Shown here piece after piece: positions 1-5,657 of a stretch of DNA of 6,517 nt (its first letter is position 1; every line of letters begins with the position of its first letter). A program made the position numbers and the translations under genes. Below the pieces are notes generated by a model, which searched no databases, was not told where the DNA came from, and saw nothing but the letters and a program-made list of their open reading frames with translations. Source of the DNA: Bryobacterales bacterium (GTDB lineage: Bacteria > Acidobacteriota > Terriglobia > Bryobacterales > Bryobacteraceae); assembly GCA_003517725.1 (NCBI GenBank), contig DOZZ01000022.1, forward strand, positions 15,803 to 22,319, given 5' to 3'.

Positions 1-212
1 ATCCGGACGATTTTCGTAAGTTATAGATTCTACTAGAACTGGAGAGTGTGTTTCTGAGAAGCCCGCCAGATTACCAGTATTTTTCATGAGCTTCCGTGGG
101 CGGGAGGCCCAGATAGACGGCCACGAACTGCGATGACTTGCGCCACACGGACTACGACGTTGCTTGGCATCGGCGTCACAGCCGTTCACCGCCGTGGGAT
201 AATCGAATATCT
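1..212. other. Upstream region of the surA operon, no supported gene
   Basis: I see no gene that can be defended here. The first bases could be the last codons of an upstream plus-strand gene: frame 3 reads PDDFRKL then TAG at 24-26, and frame 1 reads eleven codons then TAG at 34-36. Neither is long enough to identify. CCCGCC at 62-67 is complementary to GGCGGG at 99-104 with a 31-nt loop, which is weak and has no T-run, so I do not call it a terminator. A 29-codon ORF from ATG 133 to TGA 222 overlaps the chosen surA start but has no recognisable content. The operon promoter probably lies here or further upstream, but I cannot place a convincing -35/-10 pair. Confidence 0.4.
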
Positions 213-1370
213 ATGTATTTGACGTATTTGTTGGCGGTCAGCCTGCTGGCGGGCGCCGCCGATGTTTCCACGCCCCCCATCCGCGTGATTGAAGAGATTG
301 TGGCCAAGGTTAACGGCGACATCATCACGCGCGGCGAACTGGAGCAGCAGCGCCGCGCCATTGAGGCCGAGATTAAGCAGCAGCAGCCGAACCTGGCCGG
401 CGACGCGCTGGCCAACGCGGTGCGCCAGAAACAGTCGGAGGCGCTGCGCGACAAAATCGACCAATCCCTGCTGGTGCAGCGCGCCAAGGAACTGAACATC
501 AACGTGGATCCCGACGTGACGCGCCGTGTCGCGCAGATTCAGCAGGAGAGCAAGATCGCCGACGTCGAGAAATTTCACGAATGGGTGCACCAGCAGGCGG
601 GCGTGCCCTTCGAAGATTTCAAGTCGGAGATGAAGAATCAGATCCTGACCCAGCGCGTCATCGGTCAGGAAGTCGCTTCGAAAGTGAACGTAGCCCGGTC
701 CGAAGTGACCGACTACTACAATAAGCACAAGGCCGACTTCGTGCGCGAGGAGACGGTGTTCCTGCGCGAGATCACCATTAAGTCGGCGGACAACACGCCG
801 CGGGCCTGGGCCGCGGCCGAAAAGAAGGCCAAGGATGTGCTGGCGCGGGCGCGCAAAGGCGAAAAATTCAGCGATCTCGCGCACCAGTATTCCGACGCCG
901 ACACCGCCAAACAGGATGGCGAGCTCGGCCGCTTCAAGCGGGGCGACCTGAAGCCCGACATCGAAGCTCTGGTTTTCAAGCAGAGCAAGGGCTATGTCAC
1001 GGACCTGATCAAGACCCAGGGCGGCTACGAAATTCTGAAGGTGGACGAAAAGTTTGCCGCGGGCCAGGCTTCGCTCGAAGACGTCGAGAACGAAATTATG
1101 GAGAAGCTCTACACGCCCCGCATGCAGCCGCAGTTGCGCGCCTACCTTACGAAGCTGCGCGAAAATGCGTTCATCGAGATCCGCGGCGGCTTTGTCGACT
1201 CCGGCGCCGCGCCCGGCAAGGACACCACCTGGAAAGATCCCGCGCAGCTCAAGCCCGAAACCACCACCAAAGAAGAAGTGGCGAACCGCAAGAAGAAGCG
1301 CTTCCTGGGCGTAATTCCGCGGCACTCGAGTTCGGTGTCGTCCTCCAAAGCCGCGCCTGCTATTAAATGA
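213..1370 (+). CDS. surA: SurA-like periplasmic chaperone / parvulin-type peptidyl-prolyl isomerase
   Basis: This is probably a periplasmic folding factor that escorts outer-membrane proteins and isomerises prolyl bonds. From ATG 213 it has 385 residues. A hydrophobic signal peptide (about 1-16, ending LLAGAA) is followed by a SurA_N-type region (about 27-170) that starts VNGDIITRGEL, the usual SurA/PpiD opening. One parvulin (PPIC) domain lies at about 182-279, with DLAHQYSDADTA, GELGRFKRGDL and GGYEILKVDEK. E. coli SurA has two such domains. A basic, serine-rich tail (about 350-385, including NRKKKRF) follows. The start is a choice: the frame is open back to TTG 138, but that would put 25 polar residues ahead of the signal peptide. 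The signal peptide from 213 lacks a basic residue at its N-terminus, so 138 is not fully excluded. It is the first gene of the operon and overlaps the next by ATGA. PpiD- or PrsA-like naming is possible. Confidence 0.9.
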   Translation: MYLTYLLAVSLLAGAADVSTPPIRVIEEIVAKVNGDIITRGELEQQRRAIEAEIKQQQPNLAGDALANAVRQKQSEALRDKIDQSLLVQRAKELNINVDPDVTRRVAQIQQESKIADVEKFHEWVHQQAGVPFEDFKSEMKNQILTQRVIGQEVASKVNVARSEVTDYYNKHKADFVREETVFLREITIKSADNTPRAWAAAEKKAKDVLARARKGEKFSDLAHQYSDADTAKQDGELGRFKRGDLKPDIEALVFKQSKGYVTDLIKTQGGYEILKVDEKFAAGQASLEDVENEIMEKLYTPRMQPQLRAYLTKLRENAFIEIRGGFVDSGAAPGKDTTWKDPAQLKPETTTKEEVANRKKKRFLGVIPRHSSSVSSSKAAPAIK

Positions 1371-2437
1371 AGCCGCCTTTTGTAAAGGATCTCGAAGCGG
1401 GGCAGGCCGTCACGGCCTCGTTCCTGGTGTTTTCGAAGGAAGTCCGCGAGAAAAAGACCGGCGACTCCTATCTGTCACTGCTGCTGAGCGATCGCACCGG
1501 CAAGATCGACGCCAAGATGTGGGACAACGTGGCCGAGGTGGTCGACAGCTTCGACCGCGACGACTTCGTCAAGATCAAGGGCCTGACGCAGCTGCACCAG
1601 AACCGGCCGCAGATCACGATCCACAAGCTGCGCAAGATGGAAGATGCCGAAGTAAATTTTGGCGACTACTTCCCCTGTTCCGAGCGCGATCGCGAAGAGA
1701 TGTGGGCCGAGTTGCGCGCCGTGGTGAACGCCGTGGCCGAGCCGCACCTGCGGGCGTTGCTGCTGGCGTTTTTGAATGACGAGCGCATCGCCGCGCGTTT
1801 TAAGATCGCGCCGGCCGCCAAGAGCATTCACCACGCGTACCTGGGCGGCTTGCTGGAACACGTGCTGTCATTGTGCGCCATGGGCCGGCTGGCGGCATCG
1901 CACTACGGGCACATCGACGCCGATCTGATGGTGGCGGCGGCGGTGCTGCACGACATCGGCAAGATTCATGAGCTGAGCTATGAGCGCGGCTTCCACTACA
2001 CCACCGAAGGTCAGTTGCTGGGACACATGGCGATTGCGCTGCGCATGCTCTCGGACAAGCTGCGCGACATTCCGGACTTCCCGGAGCCGCTGCGGACGCT
2101 GCTCGAACATATCGTGCTGAGCCACCATGGTTCGCTTGAATTTGGATCGCCCAAGCTGCCGCAATTTCCCGAAGCGCTGCTGTTCCACTACCTGGATGAC
2201 ATGGATTCCAAGATGGAGATCATGCGGTCGGTGGTGGCGGGCGATGCCGCGCAGCAGTTGTTCACGCCCTACACGCATTCGATCGAGCGCAGCGTGCTGA
2301 AGAAGGAGCGCTTCCTGAACCCGCCCCCTGCTGTTACGCCTCCCATGCCGGCGGCGGCGCCTAAAGCCGAGTCGCGGCCCGCTGCGCCCAATTCCGCCTT
2401 CGCCTCAAAACTGGCGAGCGCGCTGCGCCCGGAGTAG
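1367..2437 (+). CDS. YhaM-like 3'-5' exoribonuclease (OB-fold plus HD domain)
   Basis: Predicted metal-dependent nuclease of the YhaM family, 356 residues. An N-terminal OB-fold (about 12-90, with SLLLSDRTGKIDAKMWDN) should bind single-stranded nucleic acid. An HD-superfamily phosphohydrolase domain (about 150-300) follows. Candidate metal ligands are visible in order: His155/His156 (IHHAYLGG), His165 (GLLEH), the signature His195-Asp196 (LHDIGK), His220 (LLGH), His253-His254 (LSHHG) and Asp277-Asp278 (HYLDDMDSK). A proline/alanine-rich tail (about 318-345) looks disordered. In Bacillus, YhaM trims RNA and DNA from the 3' end. The same architecture here supports that activity, but the in vivo substrate is unknown. 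ATG 1367 overlaps the surA stop in ATGA with no clear ribosome-binding site, so re-initiation is likely. Its place between outer-membrane genes is not explained by its biochemistry. Confidence 0.88.
   Translation: MKPPFVKDLEAGQAVTASFLVFSKEVREKKTGDSYLSLLLSDRTGKIDAKMWDNVAEVVDSFDRDDFVKIKGLTQLHQNRPQITIHKLRKMEDAEVNFGDYFPCSERDREEMWAELRAVVNAVAEPHLRALLLAFLNDERIAARFKIAPAAKSIHHAYLGGLLEHVLSLCAMGRLAASHYGHIDADLMVAAAVLHDIGKIHELSYERGFHYTTEGQLLGHMAIALRMLSDKLRDIPDFPEPLRTLLEHIVLSHHGSLEFGSPKLPQFPEALLFHYLDDMDSKMEIMRSVVAGDAAQQLFTPYTHSIERSVLKKERFLNPPPAVTPPMPAAAPKAESRPAAPNSAFASKLASALRPE
2431..2434 (+). promoter_or_regulatory. Ribosome-binding site for waaF
   Basis: GGAG lies 8 nt before GTG 2443 and overlaps the last codons of the preceding gene. 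It decides the waaF start: no other ATG, GTG or TTG occurs in frame between 2443 and the conserved N-terminal motif. The 21-residue extension ahead of that motif is therefore likely translated. Confidence 0.6.
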
Positions 2438-2442
2438 CGGGC

Positions 2443-3552
2443 GTGATCGCGATTGGAACTGAACCAAACGGAACTGAACCAGGAAGGTCCGGCTCTGAAC
2501 CCAAAAAGATACTAATTCGCTCCACCAACTGGATCGGTGACGCGGTCATGTCACTGCCGGCTTTGCGCGCCATTCGCGAACGCTTTCCGGCAGCCGAGAT
2601 CGCTGTGCTGGCGCGGCCCTGGGTGGCCGACCTGTACGCCCGCGAAACCGCCATCGATCGCGTCATCCCCTATACCGCGCCTTCCGGTCTAAACGGCTTG
2701 TCGCAAAAATGGCGCGCCGCGCGGAGCCTGGCCCACGAGCGCTTCGAACTGGCGATCCTGTTGCAGAACGCTTTTGAGGCGGCGGCGATCACCTGGCTGG
2801 CCGGCATCCCGCGCGTTATCGGGTATAACCGGGACGGCCGCGGGTGGCTCCTGACGCATCCCGTGGACGTCCCGCGGCGGAAAGAGATTCCGCCGCACCA
2901 GCGCTTCTACTACCTGGAACTTTTGCGGCGTGCCGGGCTCATCCAGCAGCTACCTGAAACGCCCGACATTCGACTCGAAGGCAGCACCGAAGCTGGCACG
3001 GCGGGACGCGCGCTGTTCGCCGAAAAAGGCCTGCGGCTGCCGGTGATCGGCGTCAGCCCCGGCGCGGCTTATGGCAGCGCCAAGCGCTGGTTGCCGGAGC
3101 GTTTCGCCGCGGCGGCCTCGCGAGTCGCTCAGCAAATGGATGCTTCTGTTGCAGTCTTCGGGTCGGCGGCGGAAGCCGCGCTTTGCGCTGAGGTGGCAAA
3201 CAAGATCACGGCCCCGGTCCAGAACTTCGCCGGCCAGACCAGCCTGCGCGAGTTTATGGCGATGGCTGCGGCGTGCGAACTGTTTTTAACCAACGATTCG
3301 GGCGCCATGCACATTGCTTCCGCCCTGGGCGTCCCGACCGTCACGGTGTTTGGCGCCACCGATGACGTGGCCACCGGGCCCACCGGGCCTTTGGCCCGCG
3401 TGGTGCGGCATCGAGTAGAATGCAGCCCGTGCCTGCTGCGGGAGTGCCCCATCGACCATCGCTGCATGACCGGCGTCGGCAGCGATGCCGTGGCCGACGC
3501 AGCCCTGGTGTTGCTGTCCAGCCATCATGCCGAACGGGTAACCCCTTCGTGA
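2443..3552 (+). CDS. waaF: ADP-heptose:LPS heptosyltransferase II
   Basis: Glycosyltransferase family 9 enzyme that adds the second L,D-heptose of the LPS inner core from ADP-heptose, at the cytoplasmic face of the inner membrane. It has 369 residues from GTG 2443. The N-terminal Rossmann half begins with KKILIRSTNWIGDAVMSLPAL (split as residues 21-31 and 32-41), in which Asp33 matches the catalytic aspartate position of the family. The C-terminal half has GAAYGSAKRW (207-216), the nucleotide-sugar motif TNDSGAMHIASALG (283-296) and the WaaF-typical cysteine cluster C327, C330, C335, C341 in ECSPCLLRECPIDHRCM. This cluster favours WaaF over WaaC. Unusually, the first 21 residues are an extension with GTEP/GTEP/GSEP repeats, where WaaF proteins normally begin almost at KILI. 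The gene starts 5 nt after the previous stop and ends in a GTGA overlap with the next start. Confidence 0.93.
   Translation: MIAIGTEPNGTEPGRSGSEPKKILIRSTNWIGDAVMSLPALRAIRERFPAAEIAVLARPWVADLYARETAIDRVIPYTAPSGLNGLSQKWRAARSLAHERFELAILLQNAFEAAAITWLAGIPRVIGYNRDGRGWLLTHPVDVPRRKEIPPHQRFYYLELLRRAGLIQQLPETPDIRLEGSTEAGTAGRALFAEKGLRLPVIGVSPGAAYGSAKRWLPERFAAAASRVAQQMDASVAVFGSAAEAALCAEVANKITAPVQNFAGQTSLREFMAMAAACELFLTNDSGAMHIASALGVPTVTVFGATDDVATGPTGPLARVVRHRVECSPCLLRECPIDHRCMTGVGSDAVADAALVLLSSHHAERVTPS
2455..2502 (+). repeat. Short direct repeats encoding GTEP units
   Basis: GGAACTGAACCA occurs exactly at 2455-2466 and again at 2470-2481. A degenerate copy, GGCTCTGAACCC, follows at 2491-2502. The spacing is 15 and 21 nt, so the repeats stay in frame and encode GTEP, GTEP and GSEP in the N-terminal extension of WaaF. 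The codons are less GC-rich than those of the flanking genes. It may be a small repeat insertion or slippage product that was captured as coding sequence. Confidence 0.7.
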
Positions 3553-3932
3553 TTGACACACGCCGCAAGATTGTCACCCCGGCATATGCCGTGGAGACCG
3601 CGCTCGATCTGCGCCGGCGCGGCACCCCGGTGACCGCTGCGATCGGACTCTTCGATGTTTTGCAGGGTGAACCAGTGAGCCGAACTTCGGGCCTCGCCGG
3701 TGCAGGCGTGCTGATGGTGCTGGTGGTGGACGATGCCGACGCGATTGTCCCGCTGGCGGCCCGCGCCGAACTGGCGGCGGCCCTGCGCGGAGTGGATTAT
3801 GTAGTACCGATTGCGGATGCGCCGGCCCTGATTGCCTTGATGCACCCGGCGCGCGTCGTAGACTATACCCAGGACGACAGAGCTGCCAGAGCAAAGCTGA
3901 TCGCGAATGTCCGGCGCAAGCATGGGAAATAG
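3549..3932 (+). CDS. Degenerate HldE/RfaE C-terminal (nucleotidyltransferase-like) protein
   Basis: A 127-residue protein that I read as a diverged relative of the heptose-1-phosphate adenylyltransferase domain of HldE/RfaE. Matching features are the opening KIVTPAYAVETALDLRRRGTPV (residues 7-28, two stretches here), GLFDVL (33-38) in place of NGCFDLL, VLMVLVVDDADA (54-65) in place of LIVAVNSDAS, RAELAAALRGVDYVV (72-86) and a VVDYTQDD stretch (103-110) where the family has VKGGDY. The HxGH motif is replaced by Q39-G-E-P42, the KGxxRP loop after the second strand is deleted, and the C-terminal STTNII-like segment is missing. It is therefore probably inactive as an adenylyltransferase, and any structural or regulatory role is a guess. 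GTG 3549 is chosen because it forms a GTGA overlap with waaF and the similarity begins just after it. The frame is open further upstream to ATG 3420, but that part only shadows waaF. Confidence 0.72.
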   Translation: MIDTRRKIVTPAYAVETALDLRRRGTPVTAAIGLFDVLQGEPVSRTSGLAGAGVLMVLVVDDADAIVPLAARAELAAALRGVDYVVPIADAPALIALMHPARVVDYTQDDRAARAKLIANVRRKHGK

Positions 3933-4878
3933 TCGCGGCTTACTAGTGGTTCGGCTGGGCGCCATGGGCGACCTGTTGCACGCCCTGCCGGCCGTGGCTT
4001 CTTTAAAGCACAGCTTTCCGGACCGCCCGCTGACCTGGGTGGTGGACGCGGCATGGCGTCCGCTGCTCGAAGGCAACGCCTTCATCGACCGGATCGTCAC
4101 CTTCGACCGGCGCCGCCCGGCGGCCTGGCTGCGGACCTTGCGCGAGTTGCGCGAGCAAAGCTACTTCACCGCGGTGGACTTCCAGGGCTTGATCAAATCC
4201 GCGCTGGTGGCTGGGCTGTCGCGCGCGGAGTCGATCGTGGGCTATGCCGACGCCCGGGAACACCAAGCCACCTGGTTCTATTCGAAGACGATGGTGCCCG
4301 GCGCGGCCCATGTGGTGGATCGCAATCTGGAACTGGCGCAGGCCGCCGGCGCCTCGAACCTGCTGCGCACCTTTCCGCTTCCCGCCGGGCGCGCCGAGGG
4401 ACAGCTGCCGGACCGCGGCTTTGTCTTGGCTAGTCCGTTAGCAGGTTGGGCCGGCAAGCAATGGCCGCTCGAATACTACGCCGAGCTGGCCACCATGTTG
4501 GCGCGCGAATTGAACCTGATGCTGGTGTTGAACGGCCCACCCTCGGCGCGCGCCTTGCTGACGTCCGTACCCAACGCCCTGGTGCACCTGAGCGGACTCT
4601 CCGGGCTAATCGACGCGACCCGGCGCGCCACTGCGGTGGTCGGCGTCGACAGCGGCCCGATGCATCTGGCCGCGGCGCTCGGCAAGCGCGGCGTGGCGCT
4701 ATTCGGCCCGACCGACCCGGCCCGCAATGGCCCTTACGGCGGAAGTCTGCGGGTGTTCCGGACTGAGACCGCCCTGACCAGCTACAAACGGGGCGGCCTG
4801 ATCGACGCGTCGATGCGCGCCATCCGGCCCGATATGTTGATGGAGCATCTGCAGGCACTGTCGGTCTGCCCCGCCTGA
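3907..4878 (+). CDS. waaC: ADP-heptose:LPS heptosyltransferase I
   Basis: Glycosyltransferase family 9 enzyme, most likely the one that puts the first heptose on Kdo2-lipid A. It has 323 residues from ATG 3907. LLVVRLGAMGDLLHALPAV (12-30) carries Asp22 at the family's N-terminal catalytic position. DFQGLIKSAL (91-100) is typical of WaaC-type proteins (DxQGLxKS). GWAGKQWP (180-187) supplies a lysine (Lys184) at the expected phosphate-binding place. GVDSGPMHLAAALG (246-259), with Asp248, and FGPTDPARNGPYG (266-278) form the ADP-heptose site. It lacks the WaaF cysteine cluster. The start is uncertain: ATG 3907 overlaps the previous gene by 26 nt, ATG 3922 by 11 nt, and neither has a clear ribosome-binding site. 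The stop shares one base with the next start in TGATG. The WaaC versus generic heptosyltransferase assignment rests on motif style and on the waaF neighbour. Confidence 0.9.
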   Translation: MSGASMGNSRGLLVVRLGAMGDLLHALPAVASLKHSFPDRPLTWVVDAAWRPLLEGNAFIDRIVTFDRRRPAAWLRTLRELREQSYFTAVDFQGLIKSALVAGLSRAESIVGYADAREHQATWFYSKTMVPGAAHVVDRNLELAQAAGASNLLRTFPLPAGRAEGQLPDRGFVLASPLAGWAGKQWPLEYYAELATMLARELNLMLVLNGPPSARALLTSVPNALVHLSGLSGLIDATRRATAVVGVDSGPMHLAAALGKRGVALFGPTDPARNGPYGGSLRVFRTETALTSYKRGGLIDASMRAIRPDMLMEHLQALSVCPA

Positions 4879-5417
4879 TGCCGCATTTTCCGAAGCCGTA
4901 CGCCGACCGCGTCGCGAAGCTGCGCGTGCCAGGGCTGTTCGTTCTGATCGCAACGTTTGCCTGGCTGGCCCGGCCTTCGGCAGCGTCCCTGGCGTGGGGC
5001 GTGCCCGTGTCCGTAATCGGGCTGGCGATCCGCGCATGGGCTGCCGGGCATCTTGCCAAGAACCAGCAGCTGGCCCAAAGTGGTCCTTACGCTTTTACTC
5101 GTAACCCTCTCTATATAGGGACGTTGCTAATGGCCCTCGGGATGGTAATCGCGGCTCGCAGCGTTTGCTTGGCGTTGGTGTTCGCAGCTGTGTTCCTGCT
5201 GATTTACCTTCCCGTGATCGAACTCGAGGAGCAGCATCTGCGTCACCTTTTTCCGGAATACGCCACCTATTCCCAACAGGTGCCAGCGCTCTGGCCGCGA
5301 TTTTCAGGTTCCGGGAACGGCCGCTTCGAAGGACGCCTGTATTGGAAAAATCAGGAATACCGGGCGCTGCTGGGGTTCCTGGCCGGCCTGGGATGGCTTA
5401 TCTGGCGCGCCTTATAA
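4878..5417 (+). CDS. ICMT/PEMT-superfamily membrane methyltransferase
   Basis: Predicted integral membrane SAM-dependent methyltransferase of the isoprenylcysteine carboxyl methyltransferase / phospholipid methyltransferase superfamily, 179 residues. Hydrophobic segments lie at about 18-31, 40-58, 79-92, 96-114 and 163-178. The superfamily core is clear: GPYAFTRNPLYIG (69-81), then IELEEQHLRHLFPEYATYSQQVPALWP (split as 114-127 and 128-140). The RNPLY and EExxL...F...Y parts form the SAM and substrate site in this fold. Bacterial members methylate varied lipids, thiols or quinone-like compounds, so the substrate cannot be read from sequence. Its start overlaps the waaC stop by one base. That suggests co-expression with LPS core genes and a lipid or envelope substrate, by inference only. 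It is the last gene before an AT-rich intergenic stretch. I see no intrinsic terminator immediately after it. Confidence 0.82.
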   Translation: MPHFPKPYADRVAKLRVPGLFVLIATFAWLARPSAASLAWGVPVSVIGLAIRAWAAGHLAKNQQLAQSGPYAFTRNPLYIGTLLMALGMVIAARSVCLALVFAAVFLLIYLPVIELEEQHLRHLFPEYATYSQQVPALWPRFSGSGNGRFEGRLYWKNQEYRALLGFLAGLGWLIWRAL

Positions 5418-5470
5418 CTATTTTTAATATTGGAATAATTTTGCATTTACGAAACTTTGCGCTAATCTAA
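5411..5470 (+). promoter_or_regulatory. AT-rich segment, likely promoter region of the ilvB leader
   Basis: This stretch is sharply AT-rich in an otherwise GC-rich window, as expected for a promoter or UP element. The best -35/-10 pair I can offer is TTGCAT (5441-5446) and TAATCT (5463-5468) with a 16-nt spacer. Both boxes match the sigma-70 consensus at only about half their positions. A start near 5474 would leave only a few bases before the leader ORF at 5481. The region is convincing as a promoter zone, but the exact boxes are weak. Confidence 0.4.
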
Positions 5471-5480
5471 CTACTGAAAC

Positions 5481-5558
5481 ATGCGGACGGCGTCTACCAG
5501 ATCGTCAGTCTTAAACGAACTCGAAGTTCTCGTGGTCGCTATTACGCGGCCTGCTTGA
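5481..5558 (+). CDS. ilvB leader peptide (attenuator peptide rich in Val/Leu/Ile)
   Basis: A 25-codon ORF from ATG 5481 to TGA 5556-5558. An in-frame TGA at 5475-5477 lies just before the ATG, so the start is well bounded. Residues 10-21 read VLNELEVLVVAI: eight of twelve are branched-chain amino acids (GTC, TTA, CTC, GTT, CTC, GTG, GTC, ATT), and the peptide ends TRPA. Such a run directly before an intrinsic terminator and an acetolactate synthase gene is the signature of ribosome-mediated attenuation, as in the E. coli ivbL-ilvB and ilvL leaders. There is no obvious Shine-Dalgarno sequence, so translation may start on a nearly leaderless transcript. The peptide itself is not expected to have a function; the speed of its translation is the signal. 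Confidence 0.75.
   Translation: MRTASTRSSVLNELEVLVVAITRPA
5517..5529 (+). promoter_or_regulatory. Small hairpin inside the leader ORF (candidate pause or operator element)
   Basis: GAACT (5517-5521) and AGTTC (5525-5529) form a perfect 5-bp inverted repeat around CGA, within the Val/Leu codon run. In RNA it could be a weak pause hairpin that lets the ribosome catch up with polymerase. In DNA it could be a half-site pair for a regulator. The stem is short, so chance is possible. Confidence 0.3.
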
Positions 5559-5594
5559 GCCCGCCGGTTCGGTAACCGAAGGCCATCAGCAGGC
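5549..5594 (+). promoter_or_regulatory. Antiterminator structure of the ilvB attenuator
   Basis: GCCTGCT (5549-5555), the last three codons of the leader ORF less two bases, is exactly complementary to AGCAGGC (5588-5594). Inside this helix, TTCGG (5568-5572) pairs with CCGAA (5576-5580), and GCC (5563-5565) can pair with GGC (5581-5583) across a two-base bulge. Together these use seven of the ten bases of the terminator's 5' arm (5581-5590: three in the GCC/GGC pairing, three in the outer helix, plus one adjacent to it), so the two folds exclude each other. A ribosome at the leader stop codon would cover 5549-5555 and favour termination. One stalled at the Val/Leu codons around 5526-5537 would leave it free and favour readthrough. 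Confidence 0.6.
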
Positions 5595-5628
5595 GAACCC
5601 AAGCCGGCTGATGGCCTTTTCCTTTTTT
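5581..5628 (+). terminator. Intrinsic terminator in the ilvB leader (attenuator)
   Basis: GGCCATCAGC (5581-5590) and GCTGATGGCC (5607-5616) form a perfect 10-bp stem with a 16-nt loop. TTTTCCTTTTTT (5617-5628) follows at once. This is a textbook Rho-independent terminator on the plus strand. It sits 29 nt before the ilvB start and after the leader ORF, so it should act as a conditional attenuator. It may also stop readthrough from the upstream LPS operon. Confidence 0.88.
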
Positions 5629-5642
5629 ACGGCAATTTTTTT

Positions 5643-5646
5643 GAGG
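5643..5646 (+). promoter_or_regulatory. Ribosome-binding site for ilvB
   Basis: GAGG lies 11 nt before ATG 5658, downstream of the terminator T-runs. It is the only purine-rich match to the 16S tail in the short gap and supports the ATG at 5658 over the in-frame ATG at 5670. Confidence 0.5.
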
Positions 5647-5657
5647 CGATAACGGAT

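Noticed and set aside
138..212. Extended surA start at TTG 138
   Set aside because: It would place 25 polar residues before the signal peptide. ATG 213 begins directly at the hydrophobic segment, although its n-region lacks a basic residue, so some doubt remains.
133..222. 29-codon ORF overlapping the surA start, possible leader peptide
   Set aside because: Threonine-rich by chance, with no terminator or alternative hairpin after it, so nothing supports attenuation here.
186..1325. Long minus-strand ORF (379 codons) opposite surA
   Set aside because: It mirrors the codon pattern of the plus-strand gene, has no recognisable domain, and surA itself has a signal peptide and clear SurA/parvulin motifs. 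Long antisense frames are common in GC-rich coding DNA.
3384..3398. Hairpin CGGGCC-TTT-GGCCCG as an internal terminator
   Set aside because: It lies within the conserved part of waaF and has no T-run after it. It arises from the GGG CCC ACC GGG CCT codons and is best seen as coding composition.
3420..3548. N-terminal extension of the HldE-like gene back to ATG 3420
   Set aside because: The extra 43 residues are arginine/proline-rich and read in the +1 frame of waaF's conserved cysteine region. Similarity to HldE begins only after 3549.
5481..5657. T-box or other tRNA-sensing riboswitch upstream of ilvB
   Set aside because: I find no T-box consensus (AGGGTGGNACCGCG-like) or specifier-loop layout. 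The Val/Leu/Ile leader ORF with overlapping antiterminator explains the region better.
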